64,000 bases of DNA from Pseudomonas quebecensis (GTDB taxonomy: Bacteria > Pseudomonadota > Gammaproteobacteria > Pseudomonadales > Pseudomonadaceae): the NCBI RefSeq assembly GCF_026410085.1, contig NZ_CP112866.1, positions 4,959,001 through 5,023,000 of the forward strand, written 5' to 3'. The notes under the pieces are model-generated. The model was given only the letters and a program-made list of their open reading frames with translations, made no database searches and was not told where the DNA came from. Below, piece after piece: positions 18,020 to 26,370 of this stretch. Made by a program: the position numbers and the translations under genes. Within the stretch, counting starts at the first letter, position 1, and each line of letters begins with the position of its first letter.

Positions 18020-19411
18020 TCAGTTAAGCACCGCAGCCCCTACTCTCTGAGCCTTGCGCCGGCTCGACACCATCAACCCCGCCGCCACTACCAGCAGGCT
18101 CAGGATGCCCGTCGCGATGATCTCCACGCGATGCGCTTCCTGGAACAGCATGATGGTCAACGTGCCCACGATGAACACCATCACCGCGTAGGTCAGGCCG
18201 GGGAACAGCCACATCTTGAAGACAATCTTCTCGCCTGCCGCCGTGCGTTTCTGGCGCATGCGCAGTTGCGACACTGCGATTACCAGATACACCAGCAAGG
18301 CGATAGCGCCGGAGCTGGCCAGCAGGAATTCGAACACCGCGGCCGGAGCCACGTAGTTGGCGAACACGGCAAGGAATGCCGCGCCGGTGGACAGCATCAC
18401 CGCCCAGTAAGGCGTACCGCTCTTGTTGGTGCGTTTGGCCACGGCCGGGGCGTCACCACGACGGCCCAGGGAGAACAGCATGCGCGAAGCGGTATACAGC
18501 GCCGAGTTCAGGCAACTGGTCACCGCCACCAGCACTACCAGGTCAACGATCAGCTTGGCATTCGGAATGCCCATGCGTTCAAGCACGGTCTGGTAGGAAC
18601 CTACCGCAGCCAGAGTCGGATCGTTCCAAGGCACCAGGGAGACAACAATGAAGATCGACAACAGGTAGAACAGGCCGATACGCCAGATGACCGAGTTGGT
18701 CGCCTTGGTGATCTGTTGGCCCGGGTTCTTCGACTCGGCCGCGGCGATGGTGACGATCTCAGTGCCCATGAACGAGAACATGGTGGTCAGGATGGCAGCC
18801 AGCACCGCGCCCATTCCGTTAGGCATAAAGCCCTGAGTGTCGAACAGGTGCGAGACGCCGCTGACCTGGCTGGTCGGCAGGAAACCGAAAATCGCCGCCA
18901 GGCCGAGGATCACGAAACCCACGATGGCCACGACCTTGATCAGCGCGAACCAGAACTCGAACTCACCGTAGTTCTTCACACTGAACAGGTTGGTGGCCGT
19001 CAGCAGCAGGGTAATCACCAGCGTGAACGCCCAAATCGCCACATCAGGGAACCAGGCATGCAGGATCGTGGCGGCCGCGTTGGCTTCCAATGGAATCACC
19101 AGCACCCAGAACCACCAGTACAACCAACCGATGGTAAAACCGGCCCAATGGCCGATCGCACGGTCGGCATACGTGGAAAACGAACCGGTGTCGGGCGACG
19201 CCACGGCCATTTCGGCCAGCATGCGCATCACCAGCACCACCAACGTGCCCGCGGCGGCATAGGCCAGCAGCACCGCAGGGCCGGCAGCGGCGATCGCGTG
19301 GCCGGAGCCGACAAACAGACCGGCACCGATGACGCCGGCAATCGACAGCATCGTGACGTGGCGCGGCTTGAGCCCCTGTTCGAGGTCATTGGAGCTTTGC
19401 GTACTACTCAT
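18020..19411 (-). CDS. Amino acid permease, GABA permease (GabP)-like
   Basis: 463 residues from the Met of MSSTQSSNDLEQGLKPRH, with an AAAGGTG site upstream; the frame extends further but that stretch looks non-coding. APC-superfamily amino acid transporter with 12 helices: MLSIAGVIGAGLFVGSGHAIAAAGP in TM1, EMAVASPDTGSFSTYADRAIGHWAG, GTEIVTIAAAESKNPGQQI in TM6 and CLNSALYTASRMLFSLGRRGDAP after TM8. These motifs are shared by GabP, AnsP and ProY; similarity to GabP looks strongest. Proton-driven uptake across the inner membrane. Confidence 0.83.
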   Translation of the reverse strand: MSSTQSSNDLEQGLKPRHVTMLSIAGVIGAGLFVGSGHAIAAAGPAVLLAYAAAGTLVVLVMRMLAEMAVASPDTGSFSTYADRAIGHWAGFTIGWLYWWFWVLVIPLEANAAATILHAWFPDVAIWAFTLVITLLLTATNLFSVKNYGEFEFWFALIKVVAIVGFVILGLAAIFGFLPTSQVSGVSHLFDTQGFMPNGMGAVLAAILTTMFSFMGTEIVTIAAAESKNPGQQITKATNSVIWRIGLFYLLSIFIVVSLVPWNDPTLAAVGSYQTVLERMGIPNAKLIVDLVVLVAVTSCLNSALYTASRMLFSLGRRGDAPAVAKRTNKSGTPYWAVMLSTGAAFLAVFANYVAPAAVFEFLLASSGAIALLVYLVIAVSQLRMRQKRTAAGEKIVFKMWLFPGLTYAVMVFIVGTLTIMLFQEAHRVEIIATGILSLLVVAAGLMVSSRRKAQRVGAAVLN

Positions 19412-19963
19412 TGACACACCTTTGCGAGGAATTGCGAAAACGGTCCGCCCGACCTGGGATCCTCCTCGTGAAAAGAAACCAACAGGGCGTTCTTTATTTT
19501 TTACGCAAGATTTGCGCCAAAATGTTACAAAGCCGCGATTGACGTGGGCTGCAGGAGTTTTGAAGAGCACTCGCAAGTCATTGAGAACAAGGGCATTCCG
19601 CTATAGCGTTACCGAGCGACTCACAATCCCAAGCGATACGCGCACCAAAAACACACACAAAAAATAAGTAACGCCCCATAAAGGCGCCGATAGCGACCGT
19701 TTGCCCCTTTAACCCTTCCAACACCTGGCCAAAGCTGGCACCATCGCGCCCTTTTTGACGCGAAGCCTGCGGCGTTGCGGGTTCAAACGCTTGTTCGGTT
19801 GTTGACGGCGCGACACGCCGCTGTGCCGATGCGACACCCTGCCGCACGCCGTCTGTTTACCGCCCGCCACGCTGTTGGCTGCCATCCGGACGCTATGCTA
19901 GCTTGGCGCCTCGCCATGAAGGCGGCCCTGCAGCAGGCACGCAGAACACAATGAGGACCCCAC
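19412..19963. other. Long intergenic region between the permease and the ABC operon
   Basis: 552 bases between divergent genes, with no convincing coding frame. A short inverted repeat CGGCG/CGCCG (19806-19820) is visible. Promoters for both directions must lie here, but none could be placed with confidence. The ATG at 19964 is preceded by ATGAGGACCCC. Confidence 0.5.
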
Positions 19964-20737
19964 ATGGCCGAGGCCACGCCCGCGCTTGAAATCCGCAACT
20001 TGCATAAACGTTATGGTGAGCTGGAGGTACTCAAAGGTATCTCGCTGACCGCTCGCGACGGCGACGTGATCTCGATCCTGGGTTCTTCCGGTTCCGGCAA
20101 GTCCACATTCCTGCGCTGCATCAACCTGCTGGAGAACCCACACCAGGGCCAGATCCTGGTGGCCGGCGAAGAACTCAAGCTCAAGGCTGCCAAGAACGGC
20201 GAGCTGATGGCTGCCGACGGCAGGCAGATCAACCGCCTGCGCAGCGAAATCGGTTTTGTGTTTCAAAACTTTAACCTGTGGCCGCACATGAGCATCCTCG
20301 ACAACATCATCGAGGCGCCCCGCCGTGTGCTCGGGCAGAGCAAGGCCGAAGCCATCGAAGTGGCCGAAGCCCTGCTGGCCAAGGTCGGCATTGCCGACAA
20401 GCGCCATGCCTACCCGGCGCAATTGTCCGGCGGCCAGCAGCAACGCGCCGCCATTGCCCGCACCCTGGCGATGCAGCCCAAGGTCATCCTGTTCGACGAG
20501 CCCACTTCCGCGCTTGACCCGGAAATGGTTCAGGAAGTACTTAGTGTGATCCGCGCGCTGGCCGAAGAAGGCCGTACCATGTTGCTGGTTACCCACGAAA
20601 TGGGCTTTGCCCGCCAGGTGTCCAGTGAGGTGGTGTTCCTTCATCAGGGCTTGATCGAGGAACAAGGATCGCCACAGCAGGTGTTTGAAAACCCGCTTTC
20701 GGCGCGCTGCAAACAATTCATGTCCAGCAACCGCTAA
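19964..20737 (+). CDS. Polar amino acid ABC transporter ATP-binding protein (HisP/AotP-like)
   Basis: 257 residues. Walker A LGSSGSGKSTFLRCINLL, Q-loop VFQNFNLWPHMS, signature LSGGQQQRAAIARTLAM, Walker B VILFDEPTSALDPE, H-loop LLVTHEMGFARQ. The insert LKAAKNGELMAADGRQINRLRSE is typical of the HisP/ArtP branch that serves Lys/Arg/Orn/His systems. First gene of a five-gene operon; the binding protein follows after 13 bases. Confidence 0.93.
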   Translation: MAEATPALEIRNLHKRYGELEVLKGISLTARDGDVISILGSSGSGKSTFLRCINLLENPHQGQILVAGEELKLKAAKNGELMAADGRQINRLRSEIGFVFQNFNLWPHMSILDNIIEAPRRVLGQSKAEAIEVAEALLAKVGIADKRHAYPAQLSGGQQQRAAIARTLAMQPKVILFDEPTSALDPEMVQEVLSVIRALAEEGRTMLLVTHEMGFARQVSSEVVFLHQGLIEEQGSPQQVFENPLSARCKQFMSSNR

Positions 20738-20750
20738 CGGAGCAACATGC

Positions 20751-21512
20751 ATGCAGAACTATAAAAAATTCCTTCTGGCCGCAGCCGTTTCGATGGCGTT
20801 CAGCGCCACGGCCATGGCAGAAACCTTGAAAATGGGGATCGAGGCGGCCTACCCGCCGTTCAACAATAAAGACGCCAGTGGCCAAGTGGTCGGCTTCGAC
20901 AAAGACATTGGCGACGCGCTGTGCGCCAAGATGAAAGTCGAGAAGTGCGAAGTGTATGTGTCCGACTGGGACGGCATCATCCCGGCCCTGAACGCCAAGA
21001 AATTCGACTTCCTGGTGTCCTCGCTGTCGATCACCGACGAACGCAAGCAGGCCGTCGACTTCACCGAACCGTACTACTCCAACAAGCTGCAGTTCATCGC
21101 GCCCAAGGCCACCGACTTCAAGACAGACAAGGCTTATCTCAGCGGCAAGACCATCGGTGCCCAACGCGCAACACTCGCCGGCACCTGGCTGGACGACCGC
21201 AACATGGAAGATGACTACAACGTCAAGGTCAGCCTTTATGACACTCAGGAAAACGCCTACCTCGACCTGATCTCCGGGCGTGTCGATGGCATTCTGGCGG
21301 ATAAGTACGTGCAGTATGAGTGGCTCAAAAGCAAAGACGGCTCCAACTTTGAATTCAAAGGTGAGCCTGTCGTGGAGAGCGACAAGATCGGTATCGCCGT
21401 ACGCAAAGGCGACCCGCTGCGCGAGCGCCTGAACAAAGCCCTGGCAGAGATCAAGGCAGACGGCACCTACAAGAAAATCAACGACAAGTACTTCCCGTTC
21501 AGCATCGAATGA
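20751..21512 (+). CDS. Periplasmic amino acid-binding protein (HisJ/LAO/AotJ-like)
   Basis: 253 residues from ATG 20751; an earlier in-frame start would lie inside the ATPase gene and lack a signal peptide. Signal peptide MQNYKKFLLAAAVSMAFSATAMA. The body matches basic amino acid-binding proteins: MGIEAAYPPFNNKDASGQ, GFDKDIGDALCAKMKVECE-like region with two Cys, SSLSITDERKQAVDFTEPYYSN, GAQRATLAGTWLDD. Likely ligand arginine, ornithine, lysine or histidine. Confidence 0.9.
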   Translation: MQNYKKFLLAAAVSMAFSATAMAETLKMGIEAAYPPFNNKDASGQVVGFDKDIGDALCAKMKVEKCEVYVSDWDGIIPALNAKKFDFLVSSLSITDERKQAVDFTEPYYSNKLQFIAPKATDFKTDKAYLSGKTIGAQRATLAGTWLDDRNMEDDYNVKVSLYDTQENAYLDLISGRVDGILADKYVQYEWLKSKDGSNFEFKGEPVVESDKIGIAVRKGDPLRERLNKALAEIKADGTYKKINDKYFPFSIE

Positions 21513-21586
21513 CCTGAACGGCCTGCCCGGCGCGCTCGTTTGCGCGCGTCGGCTTTTAGCAATGCCTGCCGCGATATGAAAACACC

Positions 21587-22282
21587 ATGAATTTCGACCT
21601 TTACGGATTCGGCCCGGCGCTCGCCGCCGGCGCGCTGATGACCGTCAAACTGGCACTCACGGCCCTGTGCCTGGGGCTGGTGCTCGGCCTGGCCGGCGCC
21701 CTGGCCAAGACATCCCCGTACAAGCCGCTGCAGTGGCTTGGCGGTGCGTACTCGACCCTTGTTCGCGGCATTCCCGAGCTGCTATGGGTGCTGCTGATTT
21801 ACTTTGGCACCGTCAACCTGATGCGCGCGCTCGGGGAGTTCTTCGGCAATCCCGACCTGTCCCTCAGCGCCTTTGCCGCAGGCGTCATCGCCCTCGGCCT
21901 GTGCTTCGGCGCCTACGCCACCGAAGTATTCCGTGGCGCGATCCTCGCCATCCCCAAGGGCCACCGCGAAGCGGGCGTCGCACTGGGGCTGTCGAAGCTG
22001 CGGATCTTCACCCGCCTGATCATGCCGCAGATGTGGCGCATCGCCCTGCCGGGCCTGGGCAACCTGTTCATGATCCTGATGAAAGACACTGCACTGGTGT
22101 CGGTGATCGGCCTGGAAGAAATCATGCGTCACGCACAGATCGGCGTTACGGTGACCAAGCAACCGTTCACGTTCTTCATGGTCGCGGCGCTCATGTATCT
22201 GGGGCTCACCGTACTGGCCATGACCACCCTGCACTTCCTGGAAAAACGCGCCGCCCGCGGCTTTGCAAGGAGCACCCAATGA
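21587..22282 (+). CDS. Amino acid ABC transporter permease (HisQ-like)
   Basis: 231 residues, five to six helices. The EAA loop contacting the ATPase is visible (IPKGHREAGVALGLSKLRIFTRLIMPQ), followed by the end helices LFMILMKDTALVSVIGL. Forms the inner-membrane channel with the next gene, whose ATG overlaps this stop. Confidence 0.92.
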   Translation: MNFDLYGFGPALAAGALMTVKLALTALCLGLVLGLAGALAKTSPYKPLQWLGGAYSTLVRGIPELLWVLLIYFGTVNLMRALGEFFGNPDLSLSAFAAGVIALGLCFGAYATEVFRGAILAIPKGHREAGVALGLSKLRIFTRLIMPQMWRIALPGLGNLFMILMKDTALVSVIGLEEIMRHAQIGVTVTKQPFTFFMVAALMYLGLTVLAMTTLHFLEKRAARGFARSTQ

Positions 22283-23010
22283 GCGGCGACTACAGCTGGC
22301 TGGCGCATTTCGACCTGGGCCTGAACTGGGCCGTGATCATCAAATGGCTGCCCAAATTGGCACAGGGCGCCGTCCTCACCCTGGAGCTGGTGGCCATCGC
22401 GGTCATCGCCGGGCTGCTGCTGGCAATCCCCCTGGGCATCGCCCGCTCGTCGCGCCGCTGGTATGTGAGCGCCCTGCCTTACGCTTACATTTTCTTCTTT
22501 CGGGGTACGCCACTGCTGGTGCAGCTGTTCCTGGTCTACTACGGGCTGGCACAGTTCGATGCGGTGCGTAACAGCTTCATGTGGCCCTACCTGCGCGATC
22601 CGTTCTGGTGCGCCACCGCCACCATGACCCTGCATACCGCCGCCTATATCGCCGAGATCCTGCGCGGGGCGATCCAGGCCATCCCACCGGGTGAAATCGA
22701 AGCCGCCCGCGCCCTGGGCATGTCCAGACCCAAGACGCTGTTCTATATCATCCTGCCCCGCGCCTCGCGCATCGGCCTGCCGGCCTACAGCAACGAAGTG
22801 ATCCTGATGCTCAAGGCCAGCGCCCTGGCCAGTACCGTGACGCTGCTGGAACTGACCGGCATGGCGCGAACCATCATTGCCCGGACCTACCTGCCGGTGG
22901 AGATCTTCTTTGCCGCCGGTTTGTTCTACCTGTTGATGGCGTACATCCTGGTACGCGGTTTCAAACTGCTGGAACGCTGGCTGCGCGTCGATGCCTGCCA
23001 GGGACGTTGA
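22279..23010 (+). CDS. Amino acid ABC transporter permease (HisM-like)
   Basis: 243 residues starting at ATG 22279 within the previous gene's ATGA overlap. Contains the periplasmic loop FFFRGTPLLVQLFLVYYGLAQFD and EAA loop IPPGEIEAARALGMSRPKTLFYIILPR. The long segment AVRNSFMWPYLRDPFW is typical of HisM. Pairs with the HisQ-like subunit. Confidence 0.92.
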   Translation: MSGDYSWLAHFDLGLNWAVIIKWLPKLAQGAVLTLELVAIAVIAGLLLAIPLGIARSSRRWYVSALPYAYIFFFRGTPLLVQLFLVYYGLAQFDAVRNSFMWPYLRDPFWCATATMTLHTAAYIAEILRGAIQAIPPGEIEAARALGMSRPKTLFYIILPRASRIGLPAYSNEVILMLKASALASTVTLLELTGMARTIIARTYLPVEIFFAAGLFYLLMAYILVRGFKLLERWLRVDACQGR

Positions 23011-24190
23011 GGCGCGCTTCCAGGCACTCGATGCCTTCCTGATCGAGCATCAAGGGCTGTGGAAACCACGGCCCTTTACCCATCGCCAACTGGCCTGGGA
23101 ATCCCGACACCCCGAGCTTGCGCGCTGGCTGCGTCAACGCTCGCTGGACGACGCCGAAGCCAGCCACAACAACCCCTACGATCTTGCGGCGCCCGCGCCG
23201 TTTCCACAGCTTGCCGCCCAGGCTCGCCAGCTCAGTGCTGTGAATAAGTTGCCGACCCGCCCCCTGCCCGCCGCGCATCACCGCCTGAATGTCGATGTGC
23301 CGGGCCGCAAGTGGCAGCAGATCGAGGCCTTCGGCGCCGCCCTGCAGTTCGCGCAAGCCCCCACGCACTGGCTGGACTGGTGCGCCGGCAAAGGCCACCT
23401 GGGCCGCCGCTTGCTGCAAACCGGGCAACAGCTGACTTGCCTTGAATATGACCCGGCGTTGGTCGCCGCCGGGCAGGCACTGAGCGATCACCATGGCCTG
23501 CCCGCGACCCATCGCCTGCAAGACGTCATGGCCGCCGTAACCATCAGCGCCGAACACACACCCGTCGCCCTGCACGCCTGCGGTGACCTGCATGTGCGCC
23601 TGCTGCAACTGGCCAGCGCACAGGGCTGCAAACAGCTGGCCCTGGCGCCCTGCTGCTACAACCGCATCAGCGCACGGACCTATCAACCATTGTCCGAGGC
23701 GGGCCGCGCATCAACGTTGCGACTGTCGATCGAAGATCTCGGCCTGCCGCTCAGCGAAACCGTCACCGCCGGCAAGCGTGTACGCCAGCAGCGGGACACG
23801 TCCATGGCCCGCCGCCTGGGCTTCGATCAACTGCAACGTCAATTACGCGGTTGCGACGAGTACCTACCCACCCCGCCTCTGCCCCCTGCGTGGTTGAACG
23901 TGCCGTTCGCCGACTACTGCGAGGCGCTGGCGAGTCGCAAAGGTTTATCCACAGGCCAGCAGGATTGGGCCGCGCTGGAGGCATACGGCTGGGCTCGCTT
24001 GGCCGAGGTGAGAAACCTGGAATTGGTACGCGGGCTGTTTCGACGACCGCTGGAAATATGGCTGGTGCTGGATCGCGCGCTGTTTCTGAAGGAACAAGGC
24101 TACCGCGTTGAACTGGGCAGCTTCTGCGATGCCGCTCTGACACCGCGCAACTTGATGGTGCTTGCCGAGCGCGATCAAGGGGCAAATTGA
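22991..24190 (+). CDS. SAM-dependent methyltransferase (METTL25/Methyltransf_32-like)
   Basis: 399 residues; its ATG lies 20 bases inside the preceding permease gene, so translation is probably coupled. SAM motif I is WLDWCAGKGHLGRRLL, followed by LTCLEYDPALVAAG, VALHACGDLHVRLLQLA and LALAPCCYNRI, blocks of the methyltransferase family with human METTL25-like relatives. The substrate is unknown. Position at the end of a basic amino acid uptake operon is conserved in pseudomonads, perhaps only by co-transcription. Confidence 0.8.
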   Translation: MPARDVEARFQALDAFLIEHQGLWKPRPFTHRQLAWESRHPELARWLRQRSLDDAEASHNNPYDLAAPAPFPQLAAQARQLSAVNKLPTRPLPAAHHRLNVDVPGRKWQQIEAFGAALQFAQAPTHWLDWCAGKGHLGRRLLQTGQQLTCLEYDPALVAAGQALSDHHGLPATHRLQDVMAAVTISAEHTPVALHACGDLHVRLLQLASAQGCKQLALAPCCYNRISARTYQPLSEAGRASTLRLSIEDLGLPLSETVTAGKRVRQQRDTSMARRLGFDQLQRQLRGCDEYLPTPPLPPAWLNVPFADYCEALASRKGLSTGQQDWAALEAYGWARLAEVRNLELVRGLFRRPLEIWLVLDRALFLKEQGYRVELGSFCDAALTPRNLMVLAERDQGAN

Positions 24191-24416
24191 CGCAGCCCAG
24201 CCTGTGGATAACTCTGTTGATGGTTTATTTGCGAGGCCTCTGAACGCCTGGGTCACAGACAAAAAGCCGTACTGGTCATTTTTTGTTCACATCATAAAGT
24301 GCACTTAAAACAGGCAGTTAAACCCAGATGAGAAACGCTCCACAAAAAGAGTGTTTCTTAATGACGCATCCAACCGATTGTGCATAAGCGTCTGGCTTAA
24401 GCGAATAAACCGCGCT

Positions 24417-25376
24417 CTACGCGGCTCTTTTGAGCGCGATCAATAACCGGCACAACTCATTGATATCGGCAGCTGCCGGGCTGGACGCTGCGTTATCCAG
24501 CGGGTCGATGGCAAAGGCCAGGGCTTGGCTGATGAGCGCGTCGCCGCGCACGACCACCGAGGGGCTCGTCCTGCGACGCAGCTTGAAGGCTTCGAGCATC
24601 TCTCGGTTAAACGCCGATTGCTCATCCAGTTGATTGATCACGAAGTGGCAACGTGGCGCGCGCGTCCGCTCAAGGTAGGGCGTCAACAGGGCGTCCAACT
24701 GATCCTGAGTACCCAGGCAAGCGGCATTCGGCTGGGCGATCACCAATACGATGTCGGCCACGCTCAGGGCTTGATGCACATATACATTGTTACCCGCAGG
24801 CGTATCGATGATCACCGTGTGGCCTGCGCTCAGCCCCATGGCCGAGAGGTGCTCGGCCAACCAGGCCGGCTCGCGCGTGAGCCAGCGCTGCAGGCCTTCC
24901 TTCTGGCGACTGTCGGTTTCGCCGAAAGGGATCACCTGGCAACCGGCGAACCCCGCTTGCAAGGCGGTGGTCCACGGCGCGTTGAGCAGGCTGCTGCGCC
25001 CCACACCGGGCCGCAGGTGATCAACGCCGAAGTGCTGGCGCAACGCGTTTTGCGGGTCCAGGTCCACTGCCAGGACCGACTCACCCAGGCGTTGCAAGCC
25101 GCTGCTCAATGCCGTGACCAGCGTGCTACGACCCACGCCGCCATTAACCGAGACCACAGCCACCACGGTAGCGCGCAACGGGGCGGCTTCGACATGCGAG
25201 GATGACGGATTCCCGCGAGTCCCATGAGGGTGGATGCGCGAGCCATCTTCACGGTTCACGCGGGTGCCGTCATCAAATGGAATACTGCCGAAAAAGTGCA
25301 GCCGCGCATTTTTGCCCTTCGGGTCACGGGAAACGCTGTTGCCGAACAAGGCAAATAAATCATCGGTGCGGCTCAT
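24417..25376 (-). CDS. BcsQ/YhjQ-like MinD/ParA-family ATPase (orphan)
   Basis: 319 residues from the Met of MSRTDDLFALFGNSV with an AAGGAG site; the frame runs 37 codons further upstream without support. Deviant Walker A VVSVNGGVGRSTLVTALSSGLQ (GGVGRST in place of KGGVGKT), switch DLDPQNALRQHFG, and a Walker B-like VIIDTPAGNN. The N-terminal DDLFALFG motif and the whole layout resemble BcsQ/WssA/WssJ of cellulose operons, where the ATPase helps place cellulose synthase at the cell pole. No bcsA, bcsB or bcsC lies beside it, so a cellulose role is doubtful. It is divergent from lapG. Confidence 0.7.
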   Translation of the reverse strand: MSRTDDLFALFGNSVSRDPKGKNARLHFFGSIPFDDGTRVNREDGSRIHPHGTRGNPSSSHVEAAPLRATVVAVVSVNGGVGRSTLVTALSSGLQRLGESVLAVDLDPQNALRQHFGVDHLRPGVGRSSLLNAPWTTALQAGFAGCQVIPFGETDSRQKEGLQRWLTREPAWLAEHLSAMGLSAGHTVIIDTPAGNNVYVHQALSVADIVLVIAQPNAACLGTQDQLDALLTPYLERTRAPRCHFVINQLDEQSAFNREMLEAFKLRRRTSPSVVVRGDALISQALAFAIDPLDNAASSPAAADINELCRLLIALKRAA

Positions 25377-25666
25377 GGCCGGGGCTCCTTCGCAGCGCCG
25401 TTGGAAGACGTGAAAGGTCGGCCAATCAGGTCTGCCCGTACGTATTCTTGTCAGCATGTTATGGGCTGCATTCTGGGTCAGGCCCAATGAAGTGTCATTA
25501 TTTTGATCAAAAAACCATCAGCCTTTCAGACGAGCGGAAAACTGCCAATTTACTGACGAAAAATACCGTCATTTGCTGGGCGGTGATTTCATCGTGCCAT
25601 TGTTTTTTACCCGCCATCCCCGCACCATTGCGACACCTTCCAGGCTGCACGTTTTGGGTAAGCGCA

Positions 25667-26359
25667 GTGGCGATACGCTTCAAACTCTCGCGGTTCCTCT
25701 ACAGCCTCGCCATCACGGTGGTGTTGGGCGGTGGGCTGCTGGGCGACTTACTCGCCGACTGGGATTTCAGCCAGATCAGCCGCAAAGCCGAAGCGTTGTA
25801 CGGACCATTGGGCGCGGGGCGGCAGCGCATCGATGCCTGGCAACAGCTGCTGGCCACGCAGAAGCAGGTCAGCGAGAGCGAACAACTCAAAGTGGTCAAC
25901 TTGTTCTTCAACCGTCAGTTGCACTACGAAGAAGATATCGATCTGTGGCACGAGGTGGATTATTGGGCGACGCCCATTCAGTCCTTGTGGAAAGGCGCCG
26001 GCGATTGTGAAGACTATGCCATCGCCAAATACTTCAGCCTGCGTCATCTGGGCGTACCGGCCGAGAAACTGCGCATTACCTACGTCAAGGCCTTGCGCCA
26101 GAATCGTGCGCATATGGTACTGACCTACTATTCAAGCCCCGAGGCCATGCCTTTGGTGCTGGACAGCCTGATGGACCCGATTCTGCCGGCCAGCCAACGT
26201 CCTGACCTGCTGCCGGTGTATGCCTTCAACGGCGAAGGGCTGTGGCTGACCGGCGCAACGGGTAACAAGAAAGTCGGTGATACCAAGCGTCTGTCGCGTT
26301 GGCAGGATGTGTTGAAGAAAATGACCGCCGAAGGGTTTCCGACCGGTTCGGATAATTAA
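25667..26359 (+). CDS. lapG: Periplasmic cysteine protease LapG
   Basis: 230 residues from GTG 25667; the frame is open upstream but protein-like sequence starts here with an N-terminal hydrophobic export segment (SRFLYSLAITVVLGGGLLGDLLA). Bacterial transglutaminase-like (DUF920) fold: the catalytic Cys lies in GAGDCEDYAIAKY (about residue 114), His in NRAHMVLTYY (149) and Asp in LVLDSLMDP (166). LapG cuts LapA near its N-terminus and frees it from the surface when c-di-GMP falls. Upstream of lapD with an 11-base gap, presumably one operon. Confidence 0.94.
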   Translation: MAIRFKLSRFLYSLAITVVLGGGLLGDLLADWDFSQISRKAEALYGPLGAGRQRIDAWQQLLATQKQVSESEQLKVVNLFFNRQLHYEEDIDLWHEVDYWATPIQSLWKGAGDCEDYAIAKYFSLRHLGVPAEKLRITYVKALRQNRAHMVLTYYSSPEAMPLVLDSLMDPILPASQRPDLLPVYAFNGEGLWLTGATGNKKVGDTKRLSRWQDVLKKMTAEGFPTGSDN

Positions 26360-26370
26360 CAGGAGCTACG

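Noticed and set aside
24410..24424. Hairpin CCGCG-CTCTA-CGCGG as terminator of the BcsQ-like gene.
   Set aside because: It overlaps the stop codon and has only five GC pairs and no T-run.
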